Positions 48,412-58,226 of a stretch of 64,000 bases of DNA are shown here, piece by piece (the stretch's first letter is position 1; each line of letters opens with the position of its first letter). This DNA comes from an uncultured Chitinophaga sp. GTDB lineage: Bacteria > Bacteroidota > Bacteroidia > Chitinophagales > Chitinophagaceae. The stretch covers positions 310,001 to 374,000 of the forward strand of contig NZ_CAMLHC010000001.1 in NCBI RefSeq assembly GCF_946479755.1, read 5' to 3'. The translations under genes and the position numbers were made by a program. Under the pieces are notes generated by a model. The model was not told where the DNA came from, did no database searches, and saw only the letters and a program-made list of their open reading frames with translations.

Positions 48412-48439
48412 CGGTAAAGTCTTGCAACGGGGTGATGGG

Positions 48440-48447
48440 TACTTTTG
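48440..48447 (+). promoter_or_regulatory. Candidate -7 element of the dehydrogenase gene
   Basis: TACTTTTG matches TAnnTTTG exactly, 123 bp before the dehydrogenase ATG and 28 bp past the inverted repeat. The nearest upstream TTG is only 15 bp away, shorter than the usual 19-21 bp, which fits an activator-dependent promoter. Confidence 0.4.
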
Positions 48448-48570
48448 AAAAAAATGTCAACGGTGTTTTCCTGGGAAGGGCGGACCTGACGGTCTTATCC
48501 TGTCGTCTTTAGTCATCTTATGCCGACGACTGCCGATCCGGAACGATGTCGCTTTTTAAACAGAAGTTTC

Positions 48571-49581
48571 ATGAAGGTAATTTCTTGTAGTAAGCCGGGG
48601 AGGTTGGAATATCGTGATGTTCCGGAGCCGGTATGTTTACCCGGCTATTCTATTATAAAAATCCGGCGTATCGGGATATGCGGAACAGATATCCATGCTT
48701 TCGGCGGCACGCAGCCCTATTTCACTTATCCCCGCGTGCTGGGCCACGAGCTGGCGGCGGAATTTGTAAAGGGCGATGCACCGCGGCTGCGCAGCGGAGA
48801 GCTGGTGACGGTCATTCCTTACCATCATTGCGGCAGCTGCATGGCCTGCCGCAGTGGTCATACCAATTGCTGCCAGCATATGCAGGTCATCGGTGTACAT
48901 ACCGATGGTGGGATGGCGGAACTGCTGGCAGTGCCGTCGCACCTCTTGCTGCCGGCGGCAGGACTGGTGCCTGACCGGCTGGCGCTGGTAGAGCCTTTCG
49001 CTATCGCTGCCCATGGCGTGAGGCGGGCGGCGATAGCGCCGCAGGAAAATGTGCTGGTGGTAGGAGCCGGGCCTATCGGGCTGGCGGTGATGGAAATGGC
49101 CGCTATCGCAGGGGCGCAGGTGATCGCTATGGACGTGAATAACTACCGCCTGGCCTGGGCGAAAAAAATCATCGGATTGAAAGCCGCGCTCCATGCGCAG
49201 GACGAGCACCTGGAGGAGCAACTGAAAGACCTTACGAACGGCGATATGCCAGCTGTGGTGATCGATGCTACGGGTAACCTGCAGGCGATCAACAACGCGT
49301 TCCGCTACATGTCTCATGCCGGCAGGTATGTGCTGGTGGGTTTACAGAAAGGGGAAATTACTTTCAGTCACCCTGAATTTCATAAACGGGAGGGGACACT
49401 GCTCAGCAGCCGTAACGCTACCAGGCAGGATTTTGACTGGGTACTGGAGAATATCCGTACTGGTAGGATCATGCCTGAAAAATATATCACCCGCTATCTG
49501 CACTTTAACGATGTAGCGGAGGAATTCCCTTCCCTTACAACGGATGCCAATATGGTAAAGGCGATGGTCAGCCTCGATTAA
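48571..49581 (+). CDS. Zinc-dependent alcohol/polyol dehydrogenase (MDR family)
   Basis: A 336-residue cytosolic NAD(P)-dependent dehydrogenase. Catalytic zinc ligands are in GICGTDIHAFGG (Cys) and LGHELAAEFV (His-Glu). The structural zinc loop carries four cysteines in CGSCMACRSGHTNCC. The Rossmann fold has VLVVGAGPIGLAVMEMA followed by VIAMDVNNYRLAWAK, where the Asp after the second strand favours NAD+. It resembles sorbitol/threonine/galactonate-type members that oxidise sugar alcohols or acids. I start at ATG 48571 (MKVISCSKPG); an upstream ATG at 48520 would add 17 residues. It diverges from a sugar-type AraC regulator that probably controls it. The exact substrate is not evident. Confidence 0.9.
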   Translation: MKVISCSKPGRLEYRDVPEPVCLPGYSIIKIRRIGICGTDIHAFGGTQPYFTYPRVLGHELAAEFVKGDAPRLRSGELVTVIPYHHCGSCMACRSGHTNCCQHMQVIGVHTDGGMAELLAVPSHLLLPAAGLVPDRLALVEPFAIAAHGVRRAAIAPQENVLVVGAGPIGLAVMEMAAIAGAQVIAMDVNNYRLAWAKKIIGLKAALHAQDEHLEEQLKDLTNGDMPAVVIDATGNLQAINNAFRYMSHAGRYVLVGLQKGEITFSHPEFHKREGTLLSSRNATRQDFDWVLENIRTGRIMPEKYITRYLHFNDVAEEFPSLTTDANMVKAMVSLD

Positions 49582-50028
49582 AACCACCTTCATGGTTTCA
49601 GGACCAGGTATTTGTAACAAATGGACCCTTTAATTGAAACAATCAGGGCCCCTTCATCCGGATACGTGCCCCTATTTTTACAATACCTAATCCACGTATA
49701 TGAAACTTGAACTGTTACAAGGCCATCAGGGCCTAAGACTATTTATTGCTCCGTTGAAAGCATTTCATCTGCCTATGCCGGATGTACTGTTTGTCCCGTA
49801 CTTGTTTTCCAAAGACATCGGCCGGTGGTGTTGGCTGCCTGGTAAAGATGCGGTTTGCCGGGAACATTTGCCGCACCACCGACGATATCCCCTTTTATAA
49901 CCTTCTCTAGCTGCACAACCAGAAACACCCCTTAATGTACCTGAGTATTTAAGCAACCGGATGTCTATCCGGCCGCTTTCGGGTACCGTATGTGAATACC
50001 AGAAAATTTTGCTGTCTAAAAAATTATT
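49582..50028. other. Long leader/intergenic region upstream of SusC
   Basis: 447 bp without a secure gene. A 66-codon frame at 49700-49900 (MKLELLQGHQGLRLFIAPLK...) starts with ATG and has mixed codon quality; I regard it as unproven. A perfect CCGGAT-gtct-ATCCGG hairpin lies at 49957-49972, 57 bp before the SusC start. No clear -33/-7 pair was found, and no anti-sigma or hybrid two-component gene lies beside the SusC gene. Confidence 0.5.
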
Positions 50029-53000
50029 ATGCGCTCAACCAAAATAAATCGCTGTCAGGCATCGCTGCCTGTATGGCTGCTGTGGCTACTCCTGTTCAGT
50101 ACAGGCAGCGTTGCCCAAACTGCCGGGATAAGCGGCATCGTCGTTAGCCAGAAAAATGCTGCTCCTGTCCCCGGCGCTTCTGTTACCGTAAAAAATACCA
50201 ATCGTCATGCTGTGACCGATGCCGCCGGCCGGTTCGTCATCCAGGCATCGGCAGGAAACGTGTTGGTGGTCGCTATGATGGGCTTTCAGAAGAAAGAGAT
50301 AACGATCGGGGGGAACACTACTGTCAGGGTGGAACTGGCAGAGAACGTATCCCAGCTCGAAGATGTGGTGGTGATCGGCTATGGTAAAACAAAACGTAAA
50401 GATGTTACCGGCGCCATCTCTTCCGTTACGGGAGATGAGATCCGGAAAACGCAGCCGGTCACTTTTGATCAGGCCCTGCAGGGAAAGGTGCCGGGACTGG
50501 TAGCCCAGCAAGTATCCGGTCAGCCCGGCGGCGCTGTCTCCGTTCAAATCCGCGGTATCTCTTCGTTCGGGAACGCCGCCCCGCTGTATGTCATCGATGG
50601 GGTGATCATCGGTGGCACAGCGTCTCCGGGCGCCGGTACCAATCCCCTCGCAGGTATCAATCCCTCCGAAATAGAATCCATCGATGTCCTGAAAGATGCT
50701 TCCGCTACGGCTATCTACGGCTCTCAGGCTACCAACGGCGTGATCGTCATTACCACCAAAAGAGGACTGATCGCTCCACCGGCTATCGCCTATGATATGT
50801 ATACCGGTTTTCAGCAGCTGCCGAAGCGGCTGCCACTGATGAACCTGCGGGAGTATGCCTCCTTTATCAATGAACGCAACAAAGGCCTCGGCTGGGGCTT
50901 TGATACCCGCCAGGAATTTGTCAACCCCCAATATCTCGGTGAAGGTACCGACTGGCAGGGGGAGCTTTTCAGAAATGCGCCCATGTATAACCACTCGCTG
51001 ACGGTCAACGGGGGAGACGCACGAACGCAGTACCTGCTGTCAGGCGCTTATTTTAAGCAGGAAGGCATTGCCCTCGGGTCTGATTTTAAAAGACTGTCCG
51101 TAAGGCTTAACCTCGACAATAAAACGACCGACTGGCTGAAGATCGGTACCAGCCTGCAACTGATCAATATCAAAGAGAACGTAAATGCTACCAGCTCCAA
51201 TGTCATTAATACGGCATTAAGCCAGACGCCGGACATCGCGGTGAAAAATACCGATGGCAGCTGGGGCGGCGCCTATAACCCCAACGGCTGGGTCAATAGC
51301 GCCGTGAACCCCTATGCCATTGCGCTGATCAATAAAGACCAGGTAAACAGGAACCAGCTTTTTGGTAACCTGTACGCGGAAATCTCTTTCCTGAAAGATT
51401 TCGTGCTGAGGAACGAAGCTACCGTGAGTTTTTCTATGGCGACGGAAGACCGCTTTAATCCTTCCTACACCTTCGGCCTGATGAAAAATGTCAATAACAG
51501 CGGCGCCTACATCTACAATCAGAACTTATTTACCACGGTCAGAAATTTCCTGACCTATTCCCATCTCTTTAAAAACAGGTACAATGTAAACGTGTTGCTG
51601 GGCCATGAGGCGCAGCTAAGCACCAACGAAGCGTCCAGCGCCACCCGCTCCAATTTTCCCTCCAATAACGTACAGGTCATCAGCAGCGGTGATCCCACCA
51701 CAGCCGCCAATACCGGCATCAAAGGACAGAACGCCCAGGAGTCGTACTTCGGCCGCCTCAATGCAGGCATCGATGATAAATACCTGTTCACCGCCAACGT
51801 GCGGGCAGACGGATCTTCAAAGTTCGCCCCGGAAAACCGCTGGGTGACCACCTGGTCTGGTGCATTTGCCTGGAAGCTGAAGAACGAGGACTTTATGCAG
51901 CAGTTTAAAAAAATGAACGACCTGAAATTAAGACTGGGGTATGGGCTCACCAACAACCAGAATATCAGGGACTATGCCTATACCTCCACGCTAACGACAG
52001 TGGCGACGGGCCTCACCGGGGTAGCACAGCTGACGGTCAATGTGGGCAACCCGTACGTACAGTGGGAAAAAACCAAATATGCAAACATCGGCGTGGATGG
52101 AACATTTTTCAACTGGCGGCTGAATTTCTCGGTGGATTTCTACAACCGCAGAACGGACGGGCTGGTGATGCAGATACCGTTGCCGTTGTATTCCGGTACC
52201 GCCATCGGATGGGCCCCCGGCTCACTCGACGCTCCTTTCGTTAATATCGGCACGGTCAACAATAAAGGCTTCGATTTCAGGATCGGTTCCACCAATATCC
52301 AGGGCAAAAAATTTACCTGGAAAACGGACCTGACAGTCTCCCGCAACATCAATGAGGTGATTAAACTGAATACGGACGGCGCTTCGCTGGACCGGCCGTA
52401 TAGCAAAACGGTTGTGGGCCGTTCTATCGGGGAGTTCTACGGCTACGTGATCGACGGCGGCGTATTTGCCACGCAGAAAGACTTTGAGACTCATGCGCTG
52501 CCGGTGAAGAATGGCGTACGTTTGCCTGTAGGCGCTGCTGGTGGCAGCATCTGGTACGGGGACCTGAAATTCACGGATTTTAACGGCGACGGCATCATCA
52601 ATGAAGCAGATCAGACCTTCCTCGGTTCGCCCATCCCCAAATACCAGGTCGGCCTGAATAATACTTTCTCCTACAAAAATTTCGATCTCAATATTTTCTT
52701 CAACGCCAATATTGGCAGCAAGGTGTTTAACCAGCTGCGGATAAACGGCGACTATCCCGGTACCAGCTTCGGTTATCTCCGTTCGCTCATGAACTACGCG
52801 CAGCTGACGCTCATAGATCCCGCAGGGTCGGCAACGGATATCAAAAACGTCTATGTGAAAAATCCGGATACCAGGACGGTGGGACTGAGAAACGACAACA
52901 CCAACGATAATAACCGTAATTCCGACAAGTTCGTGGAAAGCGGCACCTTCCTGCGCTGTAAGAATATTTCACTGGGATATGCCTTTCCGGATAAGCTGCT

Positions 53001-53187
53001 GAGCAAGGTCCGCATCCACTATCTGCGGCTGTATGTCAACGTTTCCAACGCTTTCCTGATCACGAACTATTCGGGGCTGGACCCTGAGATCGGTTCCTGG
53101 GACCCGCTGGCCGCCGGTATTGACAACGGATTTTACCCGCAGCCACGGATGTTTACTATAGGCGCCAACGTGAAACTGACCAAATAA
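50029..53187 (+). CDS. susC: SusC/RagA family TonB-linked outer-membrane transporter
   Basis: The 1,052-residue product has an N-terminal signal (SLPVWLLWLLLFSTGSVAQ), a carboxypeptidase-regulatory-like domain (about 34-110; GISGIVVSQKNAAPVPGASV), and a TonB-box/plug start (VVIGYGKTKRKDVTGAISSV). A plug follows (to about 245; PLYVIDGVIIGG, SIDVLKDASATAIYGSQATN), then a 22-strand barrel ending FTIGANVKLTK. SusC proteins import oligosaccharides through the outer membrane with a SusD lid, powered by TonB-ExbBD. The paired SusD gene follows after 27 bp, then an SGBP-like lipoprotein and glycoside hydrolases, defining a polysaccharide utilisation locus. There is no N-terminal signalling domain of the FecA type, so it is unlikely to feed an anti-sigma circuit. 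Confidence 0.96.
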   Translation: MRSTKINRCQASLPVWLLWLLLFSTGSVAQTAGISGIVVSQKNAAPVPGASVTVKNTNRHAVTDAAGRFVIQASAGNVLVVAMMGFQKKEITIGGNTTVRVELAENVSQLEDVVVIGYGKTKRKDVTGAISSVTGDEIRKTQPVTFDQALQGKVPGLVAQQVSGQPGGAVSVQIRGISSFGNAAPLYVIDGVIIGGTASPGAGTNPLAGINPSEIESIDVLKDASATAIYGSQATNGVIVITTKRGLIAPPAIAYDMYTGFQQLPKRLPLMNLREYASFINERNKGLGWGFDTRQEFVNPQYLGEGTDWQGELFRNAPMYNHSLTVNGGDARTQYLLSGAYFKQEGIALGSDFKRLSVRLNLDNKTTDWLKIGTSLQLINIKENVNATSSNVINTALSQTPDIAVKNTDGSWGGAYNPNGWVNSAVNPYAIALINKDQVNRNQLFGNLYAEISFLKDFVLRNEATVSFSMATEDRFNPSYTFGLMKNVNNSGAYIYNQNLFTTVRNFLTYSHLFKNRYNVNVLLGHEAQLSTNEASSATRSNFPSNNVQVISSGDPTTAANTGIKGQNAQESYFGRLNAGIDDKYLFTANVRADGSSKFAPENRWVTTWSGAFAWKLKNEDFMQQFKKMNDLKLRLGYGLTNNQNIRDYAYTSTLTTVATGLTGVAQLTVNVGNPYVQWEKTKYANIGVDGTFFNWRLNFSVDFYNRRTDGLVMQIPLPLYSGTAIGWAPGSLDAPFVNIGTVNNKGFDFRIGSTNIQGKKFTWKTDLTVSRNINEVIKLNTDGASLDRPYSKTVVGRSIGEFYGYVIDGGVFATQKDFETHALPVKNGVRLPVGAAGGSIWYGDLKFTDFNGDGIINEADQTFLGSPIPKYQVGLNNTFSYKNFDLNIFFNANIGSKVFNQLRINGDYPGTSFGYLRSLMNYAQLTLIDPAGSATDIKNVYVKNPDTRTVGLRNDNTNDNNRNSDKFVESGTFLRCKNISLGYAFPDKLLSKVRIHYLRLYVNVSNAFLITNYSGLDPEIGSWDPLAAGIDNGFYPQPRMFTIGANVKLTK

Positions 53188-53214
53188 AGTCATTCATTTT
53201 AATACGAGAAGATT

Positions 53215-54789
53215 ATGAAGTCCATCATAAAAATATGGTTTTGTCACCTGGTGGTGATGATCGTACTGGCGGGATGTTCGAAGAGCTTCCTGGACCGTCC
53301 GCCGTTATCGCAGATCAGCACAGATAATTTTTACCAGTCCACCAGCGACCTGCGGCTGGCTACCGCTGCCTTGTATGCAGGATCGCCCTGGGGCGACTGG
53401 AACTACAGCTGTTACCTGCCGGTAGGCGATGTGCTGAGCGGCAACCTGGCGGTCGGCTTCTGGGGTGATGCTGTACAGCTGAACACGTTCTCCGTCACCG
53501 GGCTGAATGCGATCATGGTGTCTAACTGGAAGTCGATGTATAACATCATTGCCCATTGTAATGTGACCATTAACGCCATCAAACAGAAAGCGCCGGACAG
53601 TATTCCTGTCAGTAATAAAAACGCTGCCATCGCCGAAGCCCGCTTTATACGCGGCTTTGCCTATTATAACCTGGCGGTGCACTGGGGCGCGGTGCCGGTG
53701 ATTGAAGACAACAGCCAGCTGGTGACTTCTCCGCTGGTCAACCGGATCAAAACAGCAGACGTATACCGCTTTGTGATCAACGACCTGGTGTTTGCGGCGC
53801 AGCACCTTCCGTCCGCCGATGTGGCGGGAAGGGTAACCTCCTGGTCGGCGCAGGGTATGTTAGGCAAGGTATATCTGACCGTAGCAGGGCTGGACCGCTC
53901 CGGTACGCGTGATCAGAAGCTGCTCGACAGCGCGCGGAAATACGCTGGTAATGTGTGTAAAAACAGCGGACTATCCCTGTTGCGCAACTATGCGGACCTC
54001 TTTAAAACACAGTTCAACGACAATCCTGAATCATTGTTCGCCCTGCAGTGGGCTCCCGGTGCCGCATGGCTGGAAGGGAATATGCTGCAGATTTACTCCC
54101 CGGGCGGTGCAGAGATTTCTGCCAACGGGCAGGCGGGATGGTTCAATATCCGTCCTACGGTGGGCCTGTTCAAAGGCTACGTTGCTAAGGACTCCGTCAG
54201 GCGCAAAGCTACTTTTATGCTGAAGGGGGATTATTATCCCGAACTGAATGCAGCCGGCGGCGGATACCCGTTTACCGGCGACTGCGGATTAAAAAAACAT
54301 ATCATTGGAACGAACAAGGACAATAATGCACCTACCATGACATTGTCGTCTTCCACGGAACACAACGCCTTGCTACGCCTGGCAGATGTGTATCTCGTAT
54401 ATGCGGAAGCGTTGCTCGGCAATAACGTATCTACCAGCGATGCGGACGCATTGTTGTATTTCAACAAAGTACGGGAACGCGCAGGCATGTATCCTGCGCC
54501 AAGGATAGATGCTGACAGTGTGCTGATGGAGCGCAGGATAGAGCTGGCCGCCGAAGGGCAGTACTGGACAGACCTGGTGCGTTTGTCTTATTACAATCCT
54601 GTGGAAGCTGTCCGCAAGTTAAACGGTGAAACACGGGTGACATTCACGTATGCTGACGGCGTGGTGACGCCGGCCGCTCCTTATGGCGTGATCACGCCTG
54701 CCACGGCCCGCAGCTTTTTCTTTCCCATTCCCTCCTCCGAAGTGACCGCCAACCCGAAGTTGCTGGAACCTCCGGTATCCTATTTCTAA
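53215..54789 (+). CDS. susD: SusD/RagB family glycan-binding lipoprotein
   Basis: A 524-residue lipoprotein (VVMIVLAGCSKSFLDRPP; Cys21 lipidated). The SusD pattern is clear: FLDRPPLSQISTDNFYQS at the start, TPR-like helices with AEARFIRGFAYYNLAVHWGAVPVI, and LRLADVYLVYAEALLG and YFNKVRERAG near residues 385-420, followed by the IELAAEGQYWTDLVRLSYYN segment. SusD forms a lid over the SusC barrel on the cell surface and captures the glycan. It follows SusC by 27 bp and precedes the TIG-domain protein by 18 bp. Because SusD specificity depends on scattered aromatic residues, the glycan cannot be named from this gene alone. Confidence 0.95.
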   Translation: MKSIIKIWFCHLVVMIVLAGCSKSFLDRPPLSQISTDNFYQSTSDLRLATAALYAGSPWGDWNYSCYLPVGDVLSGNLAVGFWGDAVQLNTFSVTGLNAIMVSNWKSMYNIIAHCNVTINAIKQKAPDSIPVSNKNAAIAEARFIRGFAYYNLAVHWGAVPVIEDNSQLVTSPLVNRIKTADVYRFVINDLVFAAQHLPSADVAGRVTSWSAQGMLGKVYLTVAGLDRSGTRDQKLLDSARKYAGNVCKNSGLSLLRNYADLFKTQFNDNPESLFALQWAPGAAWLEGNMLQIYSPGGAEISANGQAGWFNIRPTVGLFKGYVAKDSVRRKATFMLKGDYYPELNAAGGGYPFTGDCGLKKHIIGTNKDNNAPTMTLSSSTEHNALLRLADVYLVYAEALLGNNVSTSDADALLYFNKVRERAGMYPAPRIDADSVLMERRIELAAEGQYWTDLVRLSYYNPVEAVRKLNGETRVTFTYADGVVTPAAPYGVITPATARSFFFPIPSSEVTANPKLLEPPVSYF

Positions 54790-54807
54790 ACATTAAAACT
54801 TACTCCC

Positions 54808-56022
54808 GTGAATAAACTGATCGCAAACGTATATAACAGGCGGTGGTTATGGTGGCTCGCCGCGATGATGGCGCTGGTGTCCACCGCCTGTAAAAAAGAA
54901 CGGGACGGAAACGGGCCTGTTATCACGCACGTCAGGAATTATGCGGCTTCGCCGGATGATACCTTGCTCACCGCAGTGTTGCCCGGGCAATGGGTGGTAC
55001 TGTCCGGCCATCGGCTGCAGGGTGCCCTGGAAGTGACGTTCAACGGTGTTCCTGCCAGCATTAAAAGCGTGCTGTTTTCCGATACGAGCGCCGTGATGCA
55101 GGTACCGGCGGTGATACCATTCCCGGCGGTAGCTGCCGAAAACCTGAATATTATCCGCTACGTGACGCCGCAGGGCACGACCACGTTTTCCTTCGATATT
55201 GTGGCGCCGCCGCCGGTCATCACCGGAGTGTCAAATGAAAACGCACATACGGGCGATTCTGTGTATGTGTATGGCACTAATTTCTTCTTTACGGAACAGG
55301 TCATTTTTGCCGGCGTGCAGATCAAAGACTTCGCTGCCGCGGGAGACGGGACATCCGTCGGCTTTGTGTTGCCGCCACTGAGCCAGAACGGCCAGGTGAA
55401 GGTAGTGACAAAGTCCGGCGCAGACTCCACCCGGTACAAGGTCAACGATCTTACCACCGGTATGCTTTGCGACTTTGATAACATCAATCCCTTCGACTGG
55501 GGCGCCAGCCTGGAGCGTAACGGTACAGATTTTCCCGGCGGCTGGGGTACTTATGCCGTGCTGAAAAACGAGATCCTTGCCGGCGGTGACGGTACATGGT
55601 GGGGCAGTCAGCGCAGCATCAACACAAAAGAGGTGCAATGGGTGCCAAAAGACAGTCTGCGTGCGGCGCTTGATCAATACGCGCTGAAATTTGAGATCAA
55701 CGTGCCTGCTGCGTGGAACGGCACTACGCTATATGTGATCAGGAACTACAGCCGGGATTTCCTGGCACGCTACGAGCCCTGGCAGAACGCCAGCGGCACT
55801 ACCGCCAGCTACGTCACCAAAGGCTGGCGGACGGTCACCATTCCTTTCAGCAGTTTCCGTTCCAACGACGGCAAAGGGGTGAGCGCCGCCGATCTCACCG
55901 CCTTGCTGACCAATACCGGCGCAGGACCTGTCAATATCCAGACATCCAACTTTTCAGCCAGCCCTACCGCTACCGGGCTGTATGCTGCCATCGACAATAT
56001 CCGGGTCGTCAAAATCAAATGA
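54808..56022 (+). CDS. Surface glycan-binding lipoprotein with IPT/TIG domains (SGBP-B-like)
   Basis: A 404-residue lipoprotein (WWLAAMMALVSTAC, Cys28) with two tandem IPT/TIG immunoglobulin-like domains (about 37-128 and 133-215; PGQWVVLSGHRLQGALEVTF, GDSVYVYGTNFFFTEQVIF). A C-terminal beta-sandwich (about 218-404) is rich in aromatics (FPGGWGTYAVLKN, GDGTWWGSQRS, RYEPWQNASG). This is the layout of SGBP-B proteins, whose last domain binds xyloglucan or other glycans. It starts with GTG at 54808, since the next ATGs fall within the signal sequence. Its place directly after SusD in the operon supports a role in glycan capture at the cell surface. The ligand is inferred, not shown. Confidence 0.88.
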   Translation: MNKLIANVYNRRWLWWLAAMMALVSTACKKERDGNGPVITHVRNYAASPDDTLLTAVLPGQWVVLSGHRLQGALEVTFNGVPASIKSVLFSDTSAVMQVPAVIPFPAVAAENLNIIRYVTPQGTTTFSFDIVAPPPVITGVSNENAHTGDSVYVYGTNFFFTEQVIFAGVQIKDFAAAGDGTSVGFVLPPLSQNGQVKVVTKSGADSTRYKVNDLTTGMLCDFDNINPFDWGASLERNGTDFPGGWGTYAVLKNEILAGGDGTWWGSQRSINTKEVQWVPKDSLRAALDQYALKFEINVPAAWNGTTLYVIRNYSRDFLARYEPWQNASGTTASYVTKGWRTVTIPFSSFRSNDGKGVSAADLTALLTNTGAGPVNIQTSNFSASPTATGLYAAIDNIRVVKIK

Positions 56023-56046
56023 TCGTTCAACTATAAAATCTGGTAA

Positions 56047-58134
56047 ATGAAGAAGTGTATTTTGTTGTTATGGCTATTGGTGGTACTCGCAGTATCACAG
56101 GCATTTTCCCAACAGGACCATCCGTTTTTTCCAGCCAAACGGCTGATTACGACAGGTATTTATTACTATCCCGAACACTGGGACCCACATCTGTGGGAGC
56201 GGGATATCAAAAGGATTTCAGAAATGGGATTTGAATTTGTGCACCTCGCGGAGTTTGCGTGGAGCAGGATGGAGCCGGAAGAGGGTAAGTTTGACTTCAC
56301 CTGGTTGGACACGGTGATGGACCTCTGTTCCAGGTATCATCTGAAGGTGGTGCTGTGTACCCCGTCGGCCACGCCACCGGCATGGATACGGAGTCAGTAT
56401 CCCGAAACGTTCCAGATGAACAGCCAGTATATCCGCGGGGAACATGGTACCCGTGGCCTGGGGTCTGTGGCGAGCCCGGTATACCGCCGTCTCGTGGAAA
56501 TCATCGTCACCAGAATGGCACAACGGTATGGTAAGCATGAAAACGTGATCGGATGGCAGCTGGACAATGAGCCGGACGCCAAACCGGATTTCAGTCCCGC
56601 TTCGCAGGAGGCCTTCCGGCAATGGCTGAAAAATAAATATCATGCCATCGATACGCTGAACACTGTGTGGGGCAATGCTTTCTGGAGCCAGTGGTACAAC
56701 AGTTTTGACCAGGTCCTCATTCCGAATGTGAACCTCGTAGGCTGGTGGGGCAGCAACCCTCATGCGCTACTCGATTTCAAACGCTATATGGCAGATGTGC
56801 AGGCGGAATACCTCGATTTTCAGTCGCGCACACTACGGGCGCATATTTCACAACATCAGTTTATCACCACCAACTACACCGCGGTGTCTCCGGGCGCCGA
56901 TCCGCGGCGTACAAAGCAGCTGGACTTCGCCACTTACACCGCTTATCCGAACGGCGGTACGCATAATATCGGTCAACAAGGATTCCGGCTGGGCAATAGT
57001 AATGTGATCCTCTTTGCTGCTGAATATTATAAGTCGGTGGGCGGTGTCACCGGCGCCATGGAGATACAGCCGGGAACGGTGAACTGGGGCAACTTTACCC
57101 CGCTGCCTTTGCCCGGCACCGTGCGTATGTGGCTATACCACATTTTCGCTGCCGGTGGCAAGCTGGCCTGCTCTTATCGTTTCCGCCAGATCAACTACGG
57201 TGCGGAACAATATCATTCCGGTATCATGGAAACAGACGGCGTAACACCCTCACCGGGCGGTTACGACTATATGCAGTTCATGAAAGAGATGAATGCGTTG
57301 CGGAAGGAGGCCGACATTAAAGCGCCTTTGCCTGAAAAACTGGCGAAGCGGTCCACCGCCATCCTCTGGAACCTGGAGAACTACTGGTCCTTCGATCAGC
57401 AGCGGCAAACGAAGCAATGGGATTCCTGGAACTACCCGGTTAAATTTCTGCAGATCGCTAAATCCTTCGGCGTTCAGGCGGACGTGATCGCAGAGACAGC
57501 AGATTTGTCGAAATACAAAGTGGTGATCGTTCCCGCCTATGAACTGGTGGACAGCAGCCTGGTAAAGAAATGGGAGACATATGCTGCCAACGGCGGACAG
57601 CTGGTCATTACCTGCCGTACGGCGACTAAAAACCGCGCCGGTTACCTGTGGGAGAAAGGCTGGGCGGCGCCATTGTCTGCGCTGATAGGAGCCCGTATTA
57701 CGACTTTCGATATGCTGCCCGACCAGTATTACGGGGACGTACAAACGAAAGCTGGCCACTACCGATGGAACAACTGGGGCGATCTGTTGCAGCCCGATAA
57801 AAACACCGAAGCGCTGGCTACGTATAATGATCAGTTTTATAAGGGCGCTGCTGCGGTGGTTAAACACAGGCTGGGCAAAGGTACGGTGACCTACATAGGT
57901 GTGGACACCGACGACGCAAAGCTGGAAAAGGACGTATTGCGCGATATCTACACCGCCGCGGGTGCCACAACGGAGAACTACCCACCGGGTGTGCTGGTGT
58001 ACTGGCGGGACGGCTTCTATGTGGCGGTCAACTATTCTTCGAATGACTACACTATGAACATGAGCGGGGCAGCAAGGATACTGATCGGCGAAAAAACGGT
58101 AAAACCAGGCGGCGTGCTCGTCTGGAAAGAATAA
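56047..58134 (+). CDS. Secreted GH42 family beta-galactosidase
   Basis: A 695-residue exported enzyme with signal peptide KKCILLLWLLVVLAVSQAFSQ. The GH42 TIM barrel starts TGIYYYPEHWDPHLWERDIK and holds the acid/base Glu175 in WQLDNEPDAKPDF and a probable nucleophile Glu326 in LFAAEYYKSVGG. A trimerisation-type alpha/beta domain follows (about 435-620; TAILWNLENYWSFDQQ, VVIVPAYELVD) and a small C-terminal sandwich. GH42 enzymes release beta-linked galactose; some are specific for beta-1,4- or beta-1,3-galacto-oligosaccharides or alpha-L-arabinopyranosides. The signal puts it in the periplasm, where it would process imported oligosaccharides. It follows the SGBP gene by 24 bp and belongs to the same operon. 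Confidence 0.92.
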   Translation: MKKCILLLWLLVVLAVSQAFSQQDHPFFPAKRLITTGIYYYPEHWDPHLWERDIKRISEMGFEFVHLAEFAWSRMEPEEGKFDFTWLDTVMDLCSRYHLKVVLCTPSATPPAWIRSQYPETFQMNSQYIRGEHGTRGLGSVASPVYRRLVEIIVTRMAQRYGKHENVIGWQLDNEPDAKPDFSPASQEAFRQWLKNKYHAIDTLNTVWGNAFWSQWYNSFDQVLIPNVNLVGWWGSNPHALLDFKRYMADVQAEYLDFQSRTLRAHISQHQFITTNYTAVSPGADPRRTKQLDFATYTAYPNGGTHNIGQQGFRLGNSNVILFAAEYYKSVGGVTGAMEIQPGTVNWGNFTPLPLPGTVRMWLYHIFAAGGKLACSYRFRQINYGAEQYHSGIMETDGVTPSPGGYDYMQFMKEMNALRKEADIKAPLPEKLAKRSTAILWNLENYWSFDQQRQTKQWDSWNYPVKFLQIAKSFGVQADVIAETADLSKYKVVIVPAYELVDSSLVKKWETYAANGGQLVITCRTATKNRAGYLWEKGWAAPLSALIGARITTFDMLPDQYYGDVQTKAGHYRWNNWGDLLQPDKNTEALATYNDQFYKGAAAVVKHRLGKGTVTYIGVDTDDAKLEKDVLRDIYTAAGATTENYPPGVLVYWRDGFYVAVNYSSNDYTMNMSGAARILIGEKTVKPGGVLVWKE

Positions 58135-58226
58135 CCTGCTGTGCATGATCATCTTTATAAAAACAATGGACATCTGTGAAAACGATGTCGTTCTAATCAA
58201 TATCCTCAAACTTTAACCGTTTTATT

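Noticed and set aside
49700..49900. 66-codon plus-strand frame upstream of SusC
   Set aside because: It has an ATG and some ordinary-looking codons, but the C-terminal part is rich in His/Arg/Trp with no domain, and no promoter or ribosome site supports it. Left as unproven.
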